Source of the DNA: PHAA01 sp034927445
GTDB taxonomy: Bacteria; Bacillota; Syntrophomonadia; Syntrophomonadales; Syntrophomonadaceae
Direction of reading: 5' to 3'
NCBI GenBank assembly: GCA_034927445.1
Contig: JAYFPZ010000019.1
Location: 1-64,000, forward strand
DNA: 64,000 bases
The position numbers and the translations under genes are program-made. Below, one piece after another: positions 16,672 to 25,930 of this stretch (the stretch's first letter is position 1; each line of letters starts with the position of its first letter). Under the pieces are notes generated by a model. The model was not told the DNA's origin. It was given only the letters and a program-made list of their open reading frames with translations, and made no database searches.

Positions 16672-16989
16672 ATGTTGGGAGCTGGTTGGTTGAATCTGGG
16701 AAGTCTTGTACTGGGGCTGATTGCCTGGATACTTCCGGTTGTTAATCTTATGCGACGCAATAAGACTGACCGCCAGACAAGGGTTGCCTTTTCTGTAGCA
16801 AGCGTCAGCGCTTGTGCCATCTCGCTGTGTATGCAAATCTTCTATACCGCTCATCTGGTAAAGATAGAGGATTGGTCGGCGCTTATGGATACTTCCCAAG
16901 CGGTGGCGTTGGTCTCCGCATTACTTCTTGGTGTTACAATGCTACTGAATGTGATTACATTGGTTGTATATTACGGGGAAAAGGCATAA
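16672..16989 (+). CDS. Conserved small membrane protein
   Basis: This 105-residue protein has three predicted membrane helices (about residues 5-25, 38-55 and 75-98), with an amphipathic TAHLVKIEDWSALMDT segment between the second and third that looks conserved in Clostridial homologues. AAAGGAG before ATG 16672 is a strong ribosome-binding site. No enzyme motif is visible. It lies 116 bp ahead of the CPBP protease gene and may share its transcript. Confidence 0.75.
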   Translation: MLGAGWLNLGSLVLGLIAWILPVVNLMRRNKTDRQTRVAFSVASVSACAISLCMQIFYTAHLVKIEDWSALMDTSQAVALVSALLLGVTMLLNVITLVVYYGEKA

Positions 16990-17105
16990 GCCTCTCATGA
17001 AAGCTGGAAGCTGCCGGGACAGCATTCCGCATTATTATATGAGAAACGATGAGGGCGGAGATAATAACTGTCAAATAAGAGCTTGGCCTTCGCGGAGTGC
17101 AATAT

Positions 17106-17882
17106 ATGATAAAGTCAAATAGGAAATACTTTTGGTTTTTGCTGTTAACCTTACTATTGTCAGTCCCATTCTATATTCTGGGAGCATTCTTCCCGGTCCA
17201 GGGATTACCCTTTGGCTTGCCGATTAGCTTTCTCATGATTTTGGTTCCCTTCTTTTTGTCCCTGATCTATGCGTATAAGGAAAATGGAAGGAAAGCGGTC
17301 GCTTTCCTGTTTAAGAGCATTTTTGATATAAGCAGGGCGAAACGGTGGTCGCTCATTTTTGGTGGGGTGTGTATGCCGCTGGTCGCGGTCCTGACCTACC
17401 TGACCATGAAGCTGCTTTCTTTCCCGTTGCCGGCAGAGACAGTGATCCCTTATCAAGAAATTCCCTGGATGATTCTGCTTTATTTTTTAGGAGCAATCCC
17501 TGAAGAATTTGGATGGACGTCCACCCTGACTGAACCGCTGACGAAAGCATATGGCCCGGTTAAGGCTGGGGTTATGATCGGGAGCGTATGGGGCGCCTGG
17601 CATATTATCCCCTGGAGCTGGGCCCATCCAACCGAGTGGATCGTCGGCATGTGCTTTTTGAATGTTCTTATGAGGATTGCAATGATTTATGCCTATATGT
17701 ATGGTGGGAAAAGCTTGTTGTCCGGATTGGTTTTTCATACTATGATCAATGTGGCGACAGGTATCTTCCCCAATTACGGATCGCACCTGAATACCTGGAT
17801 TTTTAACGCTTGGATGGCTACCCTGCTCTTATCGCTAATCTGCTTCATAGAGAGAAAGAGAAAATCCTTCGGTTGGCTATAG
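17106..17882 (+). CDS. CPBP-family intramembrane metalloprotease with atypical first motif
   Basis: This 258-residue multi-pass protein belongs to the CPBP/Abi family (type II CAAX endopeptidase relatives). The glutamate motif is EEFGWTSTL, the second motif is SVWGAWH and the third is HTMIN. Most family members have EExxWR or EExxxR at the first motif; here Thr replaces the Arg. Metal-binding Glu and His residues are kept, so activity is likely but not certain. ATG 17106 is preferred to a GTG at 17097, because GGAG overlaps the latter. Family members process peptides, act in bacteriocin immunity or anchor proteins; nothing nearby fixes the substrate. Confidence 0.85.
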   Translation: MIKSNRKYFWFLLLTLLLSVPFYILGAFFPVQGLPFGLPISFLMILVPFFLSLIYAYKENGRKAVAFLFKSIFDISRAKRWSLIFGGVCMPLVAVLTYLTMKLLSFPLPAETVIPYQEIPWMILLYFLGAIPEEFGWTSTLTEPLTKAYGPVKAGVMIGSVWGAWHIIPWSWAHPTEWIVGMCFLNVLMRIAMIYAYMYGGKSLLSGLVFHTMINVATGIFPNYGSHLNTWIFNAWMATLLLSLICFIERKRKSFGWL

Positions 17883-17961
17883 GGCTGCTTACTGCAGGGG
17901 AGGCACAGTCTATGAAGAACAGCCAACCAGCCCCGGGGTATAGCCCGAATTCCCCCCTTTC

Positions 17962-18240
17962 TTAGCTGAAAACACCCGGCACCCGAAAGATATACCATCT
18001 TCCCTGCCGATCTTCCAGCGAGATCATGATATCCCCGTTTCCCGGTATAAAAGAGGCTTTATACGGTTTTTTTCAGTCATCATTGAGCTCGCCAGGCAGT
18101 TTAAGTTTGCCCCCCATATGCCAAGTTCGGCCCAAATCCATCGAAAACGCCTGAAATAATCCGTCGTAATCCCCGTTTATGTGTTTTATAACGAAAAGGC
18201 CCTTAAGTTCTCCGCCACCGGCATTTCCTGCCGCCGTCCG
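17962..18240 (-). pseudogene. Remnant of a BNR/Asp-box beta-propeller protein
   Basis: The minus strand keeps a readable frame for about 90 codons: GELKGLFVIKHINGDYDG, LFQAFSMDLGRTWHMGG, then an in-frame TGA at 18073-18075, then KASFIPGNGDIMISLEDRQG and FRVPGVFS before a final TAA at 17962. SMDLGRTW fits the Asp-box pattern SxDxGxTW of sialidase-type propellers. The sense stops, lack of a start and the loss of all upstream domains show that it is a dead 3' fragment. Confidence 0.65.
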
Positions 18241-18285
18241 CGCTTTTCCCCATCAGAGACTGTTGTTATATACAATGATCACCCT

Positions 18286-18300
18286 ATAGCTATCAGCTAT
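18286..18300 (+). promoter_or_regulatory. Candidate LysR-type operator upstream of metE
   Basis: ATAGC-TATCA-GCTAT is a perfect 15-bp inverted repeat that contains the T-N11-A spacing typical of LysR sites. It lies 87 bp before the metE start. A nonamer CAATGATCA occurs on both sides (18273-18281 and 18336-18344). The LysR gene at 21555-22475 is the obvious candidate regulator. No SAM riboswitch or T-box is seen. Confidence 0.5.
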
Positions 18301-18386
18301 GGCAAAGCATACAAATCAGGTATTACACTATGGCTCAATGATCATGGTATATTTTTATCACTAATAATGAAGAGGTGATATCTGCC

Positions 18387-20663
18387 ATGAAGACATCAAT
18401 AGTGGGCTACCCCAGGATAGGAGCTTGGAGAGAACTGAAGTTCGCAACCGAGAAATACCTCAAAGGGCTTTTGCCAATGGCGGAGCTTCAAGAAACCGCG
18501 GCCCGGCTTAGGGAAGCCCATTGGCATATCCAAAAAGAAAATTCTATTGATTTTATTCCATCGAATGATTTTTCGTTTTATGACAATATGTTGGATACGG
18601 CGGTTTTGCTTAATGCTATACCGAAGCGTTATAAAGAATTGAACCTTGATAGTATGGACATGTATTTTGCCATGGCGAGAGGCTATCAGGGTTTGAATGG
18701 TGATGTTAAAGCCTTGGCTATGAGAAAATGGTTCAATACTAACTATCATTATATGGTTCCTGAAATAGACAACGATACCGAGATTGCACTGGCCGCAACC
18801 AAGCCTTTTGACGAATACCAGGAAGCCAAAAATCTTGGGATCGAGACCAAGCCCGTTATTATTGGAGCCTTTACCTTGCTTAAACTCGCCAAATTTACTG
18901 GTCATAAATCGCCGGTTGATTGCGTAGCTGACGTTATTAAAGCATATTCGGCAATTCTTCAGCAGTTCAATATTTTAGGGGCGGAATGGGTGCAGTTGGA
19001 CGAGCCGGCGCTGGTCCTGGACCTGACCGTGGATGATATCGATCTTTTCCATAATCTCTACAGCGGGATCTTAGGGGCCAAAGGCAATAGCAAAGTGCTT
19101 CTGCAGACTTATTTCGGTGACATCCGTGACTGCTATCATGAGATTATCTCTCTGGCTTTTGATGGTATAGGACTGGATTTGGTTGAAGGCAAAAAGACTC
19201 TGGAACTGGTACAAAGCCATAATTTCCCCACCGATAAGATTCTTTTCGCGGGGGTTGTTAATGGGAAAAATATCTGGCGCAACAACTATAGCAAGACGTT
19301 AGATATTATTTATGAGTTAAGGCAATTCTGCCACAATATTGTTTTAAGCACTTCCTGTTCACTGCTGCACGTCCCCTACACACTAAAAAATGAAAGCAAC
19401 CTTTCCCCGGACCATACCAGGCATTTTGCTTTTGCCGAAGAAAAGCTGGGTGAACTGGTTGAGCTAAAGCGCCTGGCAACATGCCATTCCCCTGCCCAGA
19501 TGCCTGAATATTTCAAAAACCAAGCTCTTTTTCAAGAAAACCGGAACTGCGAAAACGTTTCGGTTCAAGCCGCGGTTGACGCTTTTTCACCTGATGATTT
19601 TATCAGATATCCAGCCTTGGCCGAACGTGAAAAAATCCAAAAAAGTGAATTGGGCCTGCCCTTGCTCCCCACCACCACCATCGGTTCTTTTCCGCAGACG
19701 ACTGAGGTCCAGACCAACCGGTCCGCTTTTAAAAGCGGAAGAATTACCTTGGAGCAATACACCGGATTTATCCGAGAGAAAATTGCGGCGTGCGTAAAGC
19801 TGCAGGAAAATATCGGACTCGATGTACTGGTACATGGCGAATTTGAGCGCAACGATATGGTCGAGTATTTTTGCGAATACCTTGAGGGGTACCTGCTCCC
19901 GGAAAAAGCATGGGTGCAATCCTACGGCACCAGGTGCGTAAAGCCGCCTATCGTGTGGGGAGATATTTCCCGTTCCCGACCAATCACCGTGGATTTTGCG
20001 GTTTATGCGCAGTCGCTCACCCCTCAAGTGGTGAAAGGGATGCTTACCGGTCCGGTTACTATTTTAAACTGGTCGTTCCCCCGTGAAGATATTTCTTTGA
20101 AGGAATCTGCCTTTCAGATCGCTCTGGCTATTAGAGCGGAAGTACTTGATCTCGAAGCGAATGGCATAAAAATCATTCAGATTGATGAGGCTGCTCTCCG
20201 GGAAAAGTTGCCGCTGCGAAAAAGCGATTGGCACAAAGATTATCTTGACTGGGCGATTCCTGCTTTCAGGCTGGTTCATAGCGCGGTTAAAGCCCGGACT
20301 CAAATTCACACCCATATGTGCTACAGCGAATTCAGCGATATTATTCGTGAAATTGATGCTATGGATGCCGATGTTATTACCTTCGAGGCTGCACGTTCGG
20401 ACCTTGCGATTATCCAAACTCTGACCGAATACGGCTTTAAAACCGAGGTAGGACCTGGGGTCTATGATATCCATTCCCCCAGAATCCCGGGTATTAATGA
20501 AATTAAAGCATCAATTTTAAAGATGCTGGCAAGCATCCCCAGGGAAAAGTTGTGGGTAAATCCAGACTGCGGCCTTAAAACCAGAGGAAATGAAGAAACC
20601 GCTGCCAGTCTGGAAAATCTGGTTGCCGCCGTAAAGCAGGTGCGAGAGGGGTTGATAAAATGA
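18387..20663 (+). CDS. metE: Cobalamin-independent methionine synthase
   Basis: This 758-residue protein is full-length MetE (5-methyltetrahydropteroyltriglutamate-homocysteine methyltransferase), which makes methionine in the cytosol without B12. The N-terminal barrel starts SIVGYPRIGAWRELKFATE. The C-terminal catalytic barrel shows LPTTTIGSFPQT, the zinc-ligand segment HTHMCYSEF (His and Cys), IQIDEAALRE and the last ligand in VNPDCGLKTR. ATG 18387 is chosen since AGAGGTGA lies eight bases upstream; GTG 18375 would sit on that site. It is fused into an operon with metF by a four-base overlap. A LysR-type palindrome upstream suggests MetR-like activation. Confidence 0.96.
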   Translation: MKTSIVGYPRIGAWRELKFATEKYLKGLLPMAELQETAARLREAHWHIQKENSIDFIPSNDFSFYDNMLDTAVLLNAIPKRYKELNLDSMDMYFAMARGYQGLNGDVKALAMRKWFNTNYHYMVPEIDNDTEIALAATKPFDEYQEAKNLGIETKPVIIGAFTLLKLAKFTGHKSPVDCVADVIKAYSAILQQFNILGAEWVQLDEPALVLDLTVDDIDLFHNLYSGILGAKGNSKVLLQTYFGDIRDCYHEIISLAFDGIGLDLVEGKKTLELVQSHNFPTDKILFAGVVNGKNIWRNNYSKTLDIIYELRQFCHNIVLSTSCSLLHVPYTLKNESNLSPDHTRHFAFAEEKLGELVELKRLATCHSPAQMPEYFKNQALFQENRNCENVSVQAAVDAFSPDDFIRYPALAEREKIQKSELGLPLLPTTTIGSFPQTTEVQTNRSAFKSGRITLEQYTGFIREKIAACVKLQENIGLDVLVHGEFERNDMVEYFCEYLEGYLLPEKAWVQSYGTRCVKPPIVWGDISRSRPITVDFAVYAQSLTPQVVKGMLTGPVTILNWSFPREDISLKESAFQIALAIRAEVLDLEANGIKIIQIDEAALREKLPLRKSDWHKDYLDWAIPAFRLVHSAVKARTQIHTHMCYSEFSDIIREIDAMDADVITFEAARSDLAIIQTLTEYGFKTEVGPGVYDIHSPRIPGINEIKASILKMLASIPREKLWVNPDCGLKTRGNEETAASLENLVAAVKQVREGLIK

Positions 20664-21523
20664 AACTAGCCGAAATCTTCAAATATAAAAAAGTACTGTC
20701 ACTGGAAATTTTTCCTCCCCAGCGAACAGCTCCCGTTGATACGATCTACAATACCCTTAACCAATTGAAAGGAATAAATCCCGATTTTATCAGTGTGACC
20801 TATGGCGCCGGGGGAAGCGGCTATAATGCCGCAGCCCTGGAAATTGCCGCAGCGGTTAAAAACCAATATGAGATCGAAGCCGTAGCCCATCTTCCTTGCA
20901 TCAATCTTACTAAAAGCGAAGTTTTGGATATGCTGGACTATTTAAAGCAGGCCGGGATTGAAAATATTCTGGCCCTGCGCGGCGATTTAAATCCGGAATA
21001 CCCGCCCCGGCAGGATTTCAAATATGCGAGTGATTTGATTGCTTTTATCAAGGAAAACGGCGACTTTAATATAATCGGCGCCTGTTATCCCGAAGGACAC
21101 AGCGAGTGCTCAAGTCCGGCGGATGATATACGCCATCTTAAAACCAAGGTGGATGCCGGTACCGACCAACTTATCACGCAATTATTCTTTGATAACCACT
21201 ACTTCTATTCATTCCTGGAAAAAGTACGCCATACAGGCATTAACGTCCCGGTTGAAGCGGGAATTATGCCGGTGGTAAACAAAAAGCAGATTGAAAGAAT
21301 GGTATCGCTGTGCGGGGTTCAACTTCCCCAAAAATTTATAACCATGATGAAAAAATATGAAAACCGTCCTGCAGCCATGCAAGATGCGGGAATCGCCTAT
21401 GCGGTCGATCAAATCGTCGATCTTATGGCAAATGAGGTTGATGGAATCCACCTGTATACCATGAACAACCCGCATATTGCCCAGAAAATCTATGCCGCGG
21501 TCAGCAGCCTGATAGCCGCCTGA
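20660..21523 (+). CDS. metF: Methylenetetrahydrofolate reductase
   Basis: This 287-residue flavoprotein reduces 5,10-methylene-THF to 5-methyl-THF, the methyl donor for MetE. It shows the family opening SLEIFPPQ, SVTYGAGGSG, the LALRGD loop, GACYPEGH and the QLFFDNHYFYSF stretch near residue 180. Length is normal. Its ATG overlaps the metE stop (ATGA), so both are made together and form a complete methyl branch. No MetV partner is present. Confidence 0.95.
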   Translation: MKLAEIFKYKKVLSLEIFPPQRTAPVDTIYNTLNQLKGINPDFISVTYGAGGSGYNAAALEIAAAVKNQYEIEAVAHLPCINLTKSEVLDMLDYLKQAGIENILALRGDLNPEYPPRQDFKYASDLIAFIKENGDFNIIGACYPEGHSECSSPADDIRHLKTKVDAGTDQLITQLFFDNHYFYSFLEKVRHTGINVPVEAGIMPVVNKKQIERMVSLCGVQLPQKFITMMKKYENRPAAMQDAGIAYAVDQIVDLMANEVDGIHLYTMNNPHIAQKIYAAVSSLIAA

Positions 21524-21554
21524 CCAGCCTTGGCCCCTGTTCCCTATTGCGGCT

Positions 21555-22475
21555 TCACAATAACCCATAACCATATTCAGCAATCAAACGTCTTAGCTCG
21601 GCCACATAGTTTAAGGCAAACGTACTCAGATGAGCTTTCTCGTGTACGATCCAGCCTACGCGCATTTTCTCATCGGTCTTCAGGGGAACTGAAATGATAT
21701 TGTCACCGTTTAAATCCCGATTGAGAACGCCGGTACAGATGGTATATCCGTTTAAACCAATTACCAAATTAAACAGGGTGGCGCGGTCACTCACGTGGAT
21801 GATCTTCTTGTGGGGGACGGTACTTAATATTTCCTCCGCAAAATAGAAGGAGTTGTAATCGCCTTGTTCAAAAGCCAGGATAGGATAATCAGCCAGATCT
21901 TCCAAAGTAACCTTTTTCCTTTTGGCCAGCGGGTGCATGGAACTTATGAAAACATGCGGATCTGCTTCAAAAAGCGGGTTGAAGATTAAATGATTTTCTT
22001 TCAATAGTTTGTTTAGTACTTTTTCATTAAAATCGCTGAAATATATAATGCCCAGTTCGCTGCGCAGATTTTTAACATCTTCAATGATCTCATAGGTCCT
22101 GGTTTCCCGCAGGGTGAACTCATATTCATCTGCATTCATGGCGGAGAGGAGGTTCACAAAAGCATTGACCGCGAAAGCATAATGCTGGGTTGAAACCGAG
22201 CAAAGCTGTTTTGACGGCTTTTTGCCGAGATAGCGTTGCTCCAATAATTCAGTCTGTTCCACCACCTGACGCGCGTAAGCCAGGAATTCAGTACCATCCA
22301 GCGATAAGGATATTCCCTGGGTGGTCCGGTAAAATATCTCTATCCCAAGTTCAGCTTCCAGTTCTTTGACCGCATTGGAAAGGCTGGGCTGGGATATGAA
22401 AAGCTGCTTGGCAGCTTCGGAAATAGAGCCGCATTCAACTATTTTAATAATATATTTTAATTGTTTTAGGGTCAT
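21555..22475 (-). CDS. LysR-family transcriptional regulator, candidate metE regulator
   Basis: The 306-residue protein has an N-terminal winged helix-turn-helix (residues 1-60: MTLKQLKYIIKIVECGSISE, then AAKQLFISQPSLSNAVKELE) and a periplasmic-binding-type effector domain. ATG 22475 is chosen because AAAGAGG lies eight bases upstream; the frame runs 19 codons further with no better site. It is convergent with metF, separated by 31 bp, and the nearest plausible target is the inverted repeat before metE. The effector might be homocysteine, as for MetR, but the domain does not show this directly. A MITE-like element lies upstream. Confidence 0.88.
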   Translation of the reverse strand: MTLKQLKYIIKIVECGSISEAAKQLFISQPSLSNAVKELEAELGIEIFYRTTQGISLSLDGTEFLAYARQVVEQTELLEQRYLGKKPSKQLCSVSTQHYAFAVNAFVNLLSAMNADEYEFTLRETRTYEIIEDVKNLRSELGIIYFSDFNEKVLNKLLKENHLIFNPLFEADPHVFISSMHPLAKRKKVTLEDLADYPILAFEQGDYNSFYFAEEILSTVPHKKIIHVSDRATLFNLVIGLNGYTICTGVLNRDLNGDNIISVPLKTDEKMRVGWIVHEKAHLSTFALNYVAELRRLIAEYGYGLL

Positions 22476-22519
22476 ACCTTTATCCTCTTTAAATATTATT
22501 TTTAGGGCTGGAGATCCTT

Positions 22520-22679
22520 GATTCCACTGCAAAAGCCTCGTTTCTCATACTCGTAGAGGATACTTTAGCAACGGAGACTAAGTCCCCTCTACACCAGGTA
22601 AAGAAACGCCGATATTCAACGGAGACCAAAGTCTCCTCTACGCCATAAAACATATAAATATACTTTTTGCGGGGGAATC
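22520..22679. mobile_element. MITE-like element, copy A (160 bp)
   Basis: The element begins GATTCCACTGCAAAAG and ends with the inverse, CTTTTTGCGGGGGAATC. It is flanked by the direct repeat ATCCTT (22514-22519 and 22680-22685). Inside, it shares CTCATACTCGTAGAGGA, TAAAGAAACGCCG and CTACGCCATAAAACATATAA with copy B at 43384. It has no open frame and contains GGAGAC-type hairpins. Confidence 0.75.
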
Positions 22680-22755
22680 ATCCTTATTCAACCAGGATAC
22701 CACAAACTAATGCCAGACTCGTGAAGTAAGTAAACCTGGATTTCCTTCCATTTGC

Positions 22756-23601
22756 TTAAAAAGTAATCAGGACTCCGCCTTCCCCTACATAGGTGCCTAT
22801 GGTTGCGCCTATATCGGATATGATTATATCCCCCAACTGAGGATGGCGATCTTTGATTTCTCCGGCTAGAAATTCGGCGTCATCCAAACAATTCAGGTGG
22901 CTGATCCCGATCAGTCTTCCGGAAAAATATTCCTCCCCGTATGCATCCGCCAGTTCCAGCAATCTTTTAAGGGATCTTTTCCTGCCCCTGACCTTCTCGG
23001 TGACTACCGGCAGACCCTCAGGATTAATTGTCATTATTGGCTTTATACTGAGTAAATCTCCGGTTATTCCCTCATATTTATGGATGCGGCCGCCTTTAAC
23101 CAGGTTTTCCAGGGTATCCAGGGTAAAAAGCATAGCATGTTTATTCCTGATGCCGGTCAACCGTTCCAGCAAAGCTTCCATGGTCAGACCCTGACGGGCC
23201 ATCCGCGCCGCCTTGATCACCATCAGCCCGGTGCCCAAAGAAGCGGATAATGAATCAAAAATATTGATACGGTCCAAACCAATTATATCCCGGGCTAAAT
23301 GGGCATTCTGGCAGGTACTGCTCAGAGGCGAGGAAAGACTTATAAATAAAACCTCCTCGGCGTCAGCCAATCCCTTGGCGAACGCTTTTATTATGACGGC
23401 CGGATCCGGGGAAGCGGTTTTAGGCAGGGATTGCGAGGCACGCAGTTTGGAAGCAAATATCGCCGGAGTGAGTTCATAGCGGTCCAGGAAGTCCTCCCCG
23501 TCTTCAAAAATGACCCGTAACGGTACTATATCAATATCATTTTCTTTTACGATAGAATCCGGTAAATCACAAGAAGTGTCAGTTATAATTTTTATGTTCA
23601 T
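22756..23601 (-). CDS. DegV-family fatty-acid-binding protein
   Basis: This 281-residue protein is a DegV/FakB-type protein that binds a fatty acid and, with a FakA kinase, feeds it to phospholipid synthesis. It shows the opening ITDTSCDLPD, the middle TASPDPAVI, FISLSSPLSSTCQNA and the hallmark ligand-binding GGRIHKYEG segment. Length is normal. AAAGGA lies 12 bases before the ATG. No FakA gene is near. It is divergent from the ABC1 kinase gene. Confidence 0.92.
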   Translation of the reverse strand: MNIKIITDTSCDLPDSIVKENDIDIVPLRVIFEDGEDFLDRYELTPAIFASKLRASQSLPKTASPDPAVIIKAFAKGLADAEEVLFISLSSPLSSTCQNAHLARDIIGLDRINIFDSLSASLGTGLMVIKAARMARQGLTMEALLERLTGIRNKHAMLFTLDTLENLVKGGRIHKYEGITGDLLSIKPIMTINPEGLPVVTEKVRGRKRSLKRLLELADAYGEEYFSGRLIGISHLNCLDDAEFLAGEIKDRHPQLGDIIISDIGATIGTYVGEGGVLITF

Positions 23602-23818
23602 AAGTGCTGCTTATCCTTTCCCGGTCTTTTTTGTCATTATAATCTAACCACTATTATATAAAACTCTTCCAGATTTGTTGATAGTTTATATTCCTCTTAT
23701 TGCGAAGTAAACAGTTAAAATTTTTCTGGCGGTTATTATCATTGCGGCGGTACAGTTGGTGTAAAATAGCGGGTCTGCTATAATGAAGACATTCGTTAGG
23801 AATTTGAGAGGTAAAGCT

Positions 23819-25501
23819 ATGTACAAGTCGTCCTGGGCGGGATTAAAAAGGTTTATTAAAGTTGTAAGCCTTTTCATTTCAATATTTTGGTCATTTTATT
23901 CAATTAAATATAAAAAGCTTTGGCATACTCACTCATGGGCTGAATTGAGGCGCCAGGAACTTTATGCGGCGGAAGCCAGGCGTTTTCGCCAAACTGCCAT
24001 TGAACTGGGCGGATTGCTGATCAAACTGGGTCAATTTTTCAGTACCCGGGTCGACATCCTTCCCCAATCGGCAATTGCGGAATTATCCGGCCTGCAGGAC
24101 GAGGTCGAGCCTGTATCTTTTAAAGATATTCGCCTGGTGGCTGAAGAAGACTTCTCGCATCCATTGTCCGAGATTTATGCCGAAGTAAATGAGATGCCGC
24201 TGGCTTCCGCCTCCTTGGGCCAGGTACATCGCGGGGTCCTGGTTGGCGGTGAAACTGTAGCCATCAAAATTCTGCGCCCGGGGATTGAAGATTTGGTCCG
24301 GATCGATCTAAAAGCAGTGCGCAAGGTTATTGACATTTTGAAAATAATGACTGACTGGGAACAATATATCGATATAGATGCTATTTTTAACGAGTTTGCT
24401 GATACTCTGCTGGCTGAACTGAACTATTTACAGGAAGGTAAAAATGCGGAGACCATCGCCGCCAACTCTCAAGATCCTGATTTGTTAATCCCGGCTATTT
24501 TTTGGGAATATACAACTCATCGAGTTCTGACCATGGAATTTATGGATGGTATTAAGATATCCGACTACCCAACCATTACCGGGGCAGGGGTAGACCGTCA
24601 AGCCATCGCCCAAAAATTACTGCAGACTTATGTCAAACAGGTATTGGTGGATGGATTTTTTCATGCTGATCCCCATCCGGGCAACCTTTTTGTAACTGAA
24701 AATGGCAGAATCATCATGATAGATTTCGGCATGGTGGGCACTATCTCCCCTGCCCTTAGGGACGTTTTGGTTGATCTGGTATTTGCTCTGGTGAAACGCG
24801 ACAACCTGCAGGTAGTCAGCTATCTTAAACGGATAGGTTTTTTGCGCTACGATGCCGATAATGAGCTGGTTGCGCGAGCGGTGGGGGTTTTTCTGGAAGA
24901 GGCTCTGGGAGCCGGCGTCGACCTCTATTCCGCCGATTTCAGCGGCCTTTTGAATGATCTGGAGCAGCTGCTTTATGAACAGCCTTTTCAGATACCTGCT
25001 AAATTTACCTTCCTGGGCCGTGCTTTAGGAACTTTATACGGCTTGTGCATAGGTTTGGATCCGAATATTAATTTCCTCGATGAATCCAAGCCCTATCTGG
25101 AAGGTCTGGCCAAAGGCGAAAAAAGTATTTGGAATACGGTCAAAGATAAAGCTGCCTTGTGGGGGAGCTCATTGGTCGAAATACCTCCCCTGGCCGAAAA
25201 GGTGCTGAGCCGCATGGAGCGCGGAGAACTCAGCCTGAAGCTGCCTCTGTCCTCGCTCGATGACTCTATAAACACCAACACCCGGGCGAAGAAAGGTACA
25301 TCCTGGGCTATTATTTTTGGCTTTACTATCTTAACTTCCGCTTACCTGCAAGTAAATCATTATGCCACCGAGGCTGCCTATGCCTTTTACTTTTCAATTC
25401 TGGCCTTTCTCTTGATGCTACGCCAAAACCGTACTATTAAACACCGCCGTTTGAAAGCCCCCCACCCCCACATGCTCAGGCGTCGTGATAAAAATTCCTA
25501 A
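23819..25501 (+). CDS. ABC1/UbiB-family atypical kinase
   Basis: The 560-residue protein has the ABC1/UbiB/ADCK fold: the KxGQ motif in LLIKLGQFFSTR, the Ala-rich loop in ASASLGQVHRG, the Lys of VAIKILRPG, the catalytic-type DGFFHADPHPGN and the metal-binding MIDFGMVG. Two hydrophobic helices close to the C-terminus (about 495-550) should anchor it to the membrane. UbiB proteins use ATP to assist extraction or synthesis of isoprenoid lipids such as quinones; no quinone genes are near. ATG 23819 is chosen as GAGAGG lies eight bases upstream, ahead of an ATG at 23783 with no such site. Confidence 0.92.
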   Translation: MYKSSWAGLKRFIKVVSLFISIFWSFYSIKYKKLWHTHSWAELRRQELYAAEARRFRQTAIELGGLLIKLGQFFSTRVDILPQSAIAELSGLQDEVEPVSFKDIRLVAEEDFSHPLSEIYAEVNEMPLASASLGQVHRGVLVGGETVAIKILRPGIEDLVRIDLKAVRKVIDILKIMTDWEQYIDIDAIFNEFADTLLAELNYLQEGKNAETIAANSQDPDLLIPAIFWEYTTHRVLTMEFMDGIKISDYPTITGAGVDRQAIAQKLLQTYVKQVLVDGFFHADPHPGNLFVTENGRIIMIDFGMVGTISPALRDVLVDLVFALVKRDNLQVVSYLKRIGFLRYDADNELVARAVGVFLEEALGAGVDLYSADFSGLLNDLEQLLYEQPFQIPAKFTFLGRALGTLYGLCIGLDPNINFLDESKPYLEGLAKGEKSIWNTVKDKAALWGSSLVEIPPLAEKVLSRMERGELSLKLPLSSLDDSINTNTRAKKGTSWAIIFGFTILTSAYLQVNHYATEAAYAFYFSILAFLLMLRQNRTIKHRRLKAPHPHMLRRRDKNS

Positions 25502-25588
25502 TCAATGAGCGTTTACGTGAATTGCGCGCCAAAACGCGGGCGCTATAGCACCTTCCCTTCGCGTTTTGTGTGCATCGCGCCGCGAGCG

Positions 25589-25638
25589 TTTTTTTATCAA
25601 ACCCTCCTCCGGCATAGGAGGAGGGTTTGATAAAAAAA
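25589..25638. terminator. Very strong symmetric terminator
   Basis: A 22-bp perfect inverted repeat, TTTTTTTATCAAACCCTCCTCC with its complement, encloses a six-base loop (GGCATA). A- and T-runs on both sides make it bidirectional. It ends the ABC1 kinase transcript. Confidence 0.9.
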
Positions 25639-25930
25639 ATCAGCCGTCCCAACATTTAAGGACGACTGTGCTCATATAAATTATGAGGGTGAGTATTAAA
25701 TACTTAGCTTCAGAATAACCATGTCTTAAAGTTATTAATATTATGAGCAAAAAAAGAGGGAAAAGTATCAGGCTAACAATAAGGTTGTTAATCAGGTTAA
25801 CAAACTGTTCAGTCAAAATCACCGCTTAATAGATCTTTGTTAAGTTAATGAAGAGCAATTTGATTACCTTTTCAGCCTTATCGGCTCACCTGATAACAAT
25901 TTATGAAGTGGGGGGAGGAAAAGTTACAAA
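25639..25930. other. Gap upstream of merR with no supported gene
   Basis: A hydrophobic minus-strand frame of 60 codons (25640-25822, GTG start) has no ribosome-binding site and abuts the terminator. I do not support it as a gene. Nothing else is seen before the MerR ribosome-binding site (GGGGAGG at about 25912). Confidence 0.4.

Noticed and set aside
18181..18378. Plus-strand frame of 65 codons before metE
   Set aside because: It lies opposite the Asp-box pseudogene and over the candidate operator, and its sequence is not protein-like.
18240..18386. SAM riboswitch or T-box upstream of metE
   Set aside because: None of the conserved S-box core or T-box (TGGNACCGCG-type) sequences is seen.
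25640..25822. Hydrophobic 60-codon minus-strand frame
   Set aside because: GTG start, no ribosome-binding site, and it begins where a symmetric terminator ends; probably a chance frame in A+T-rich sequence.
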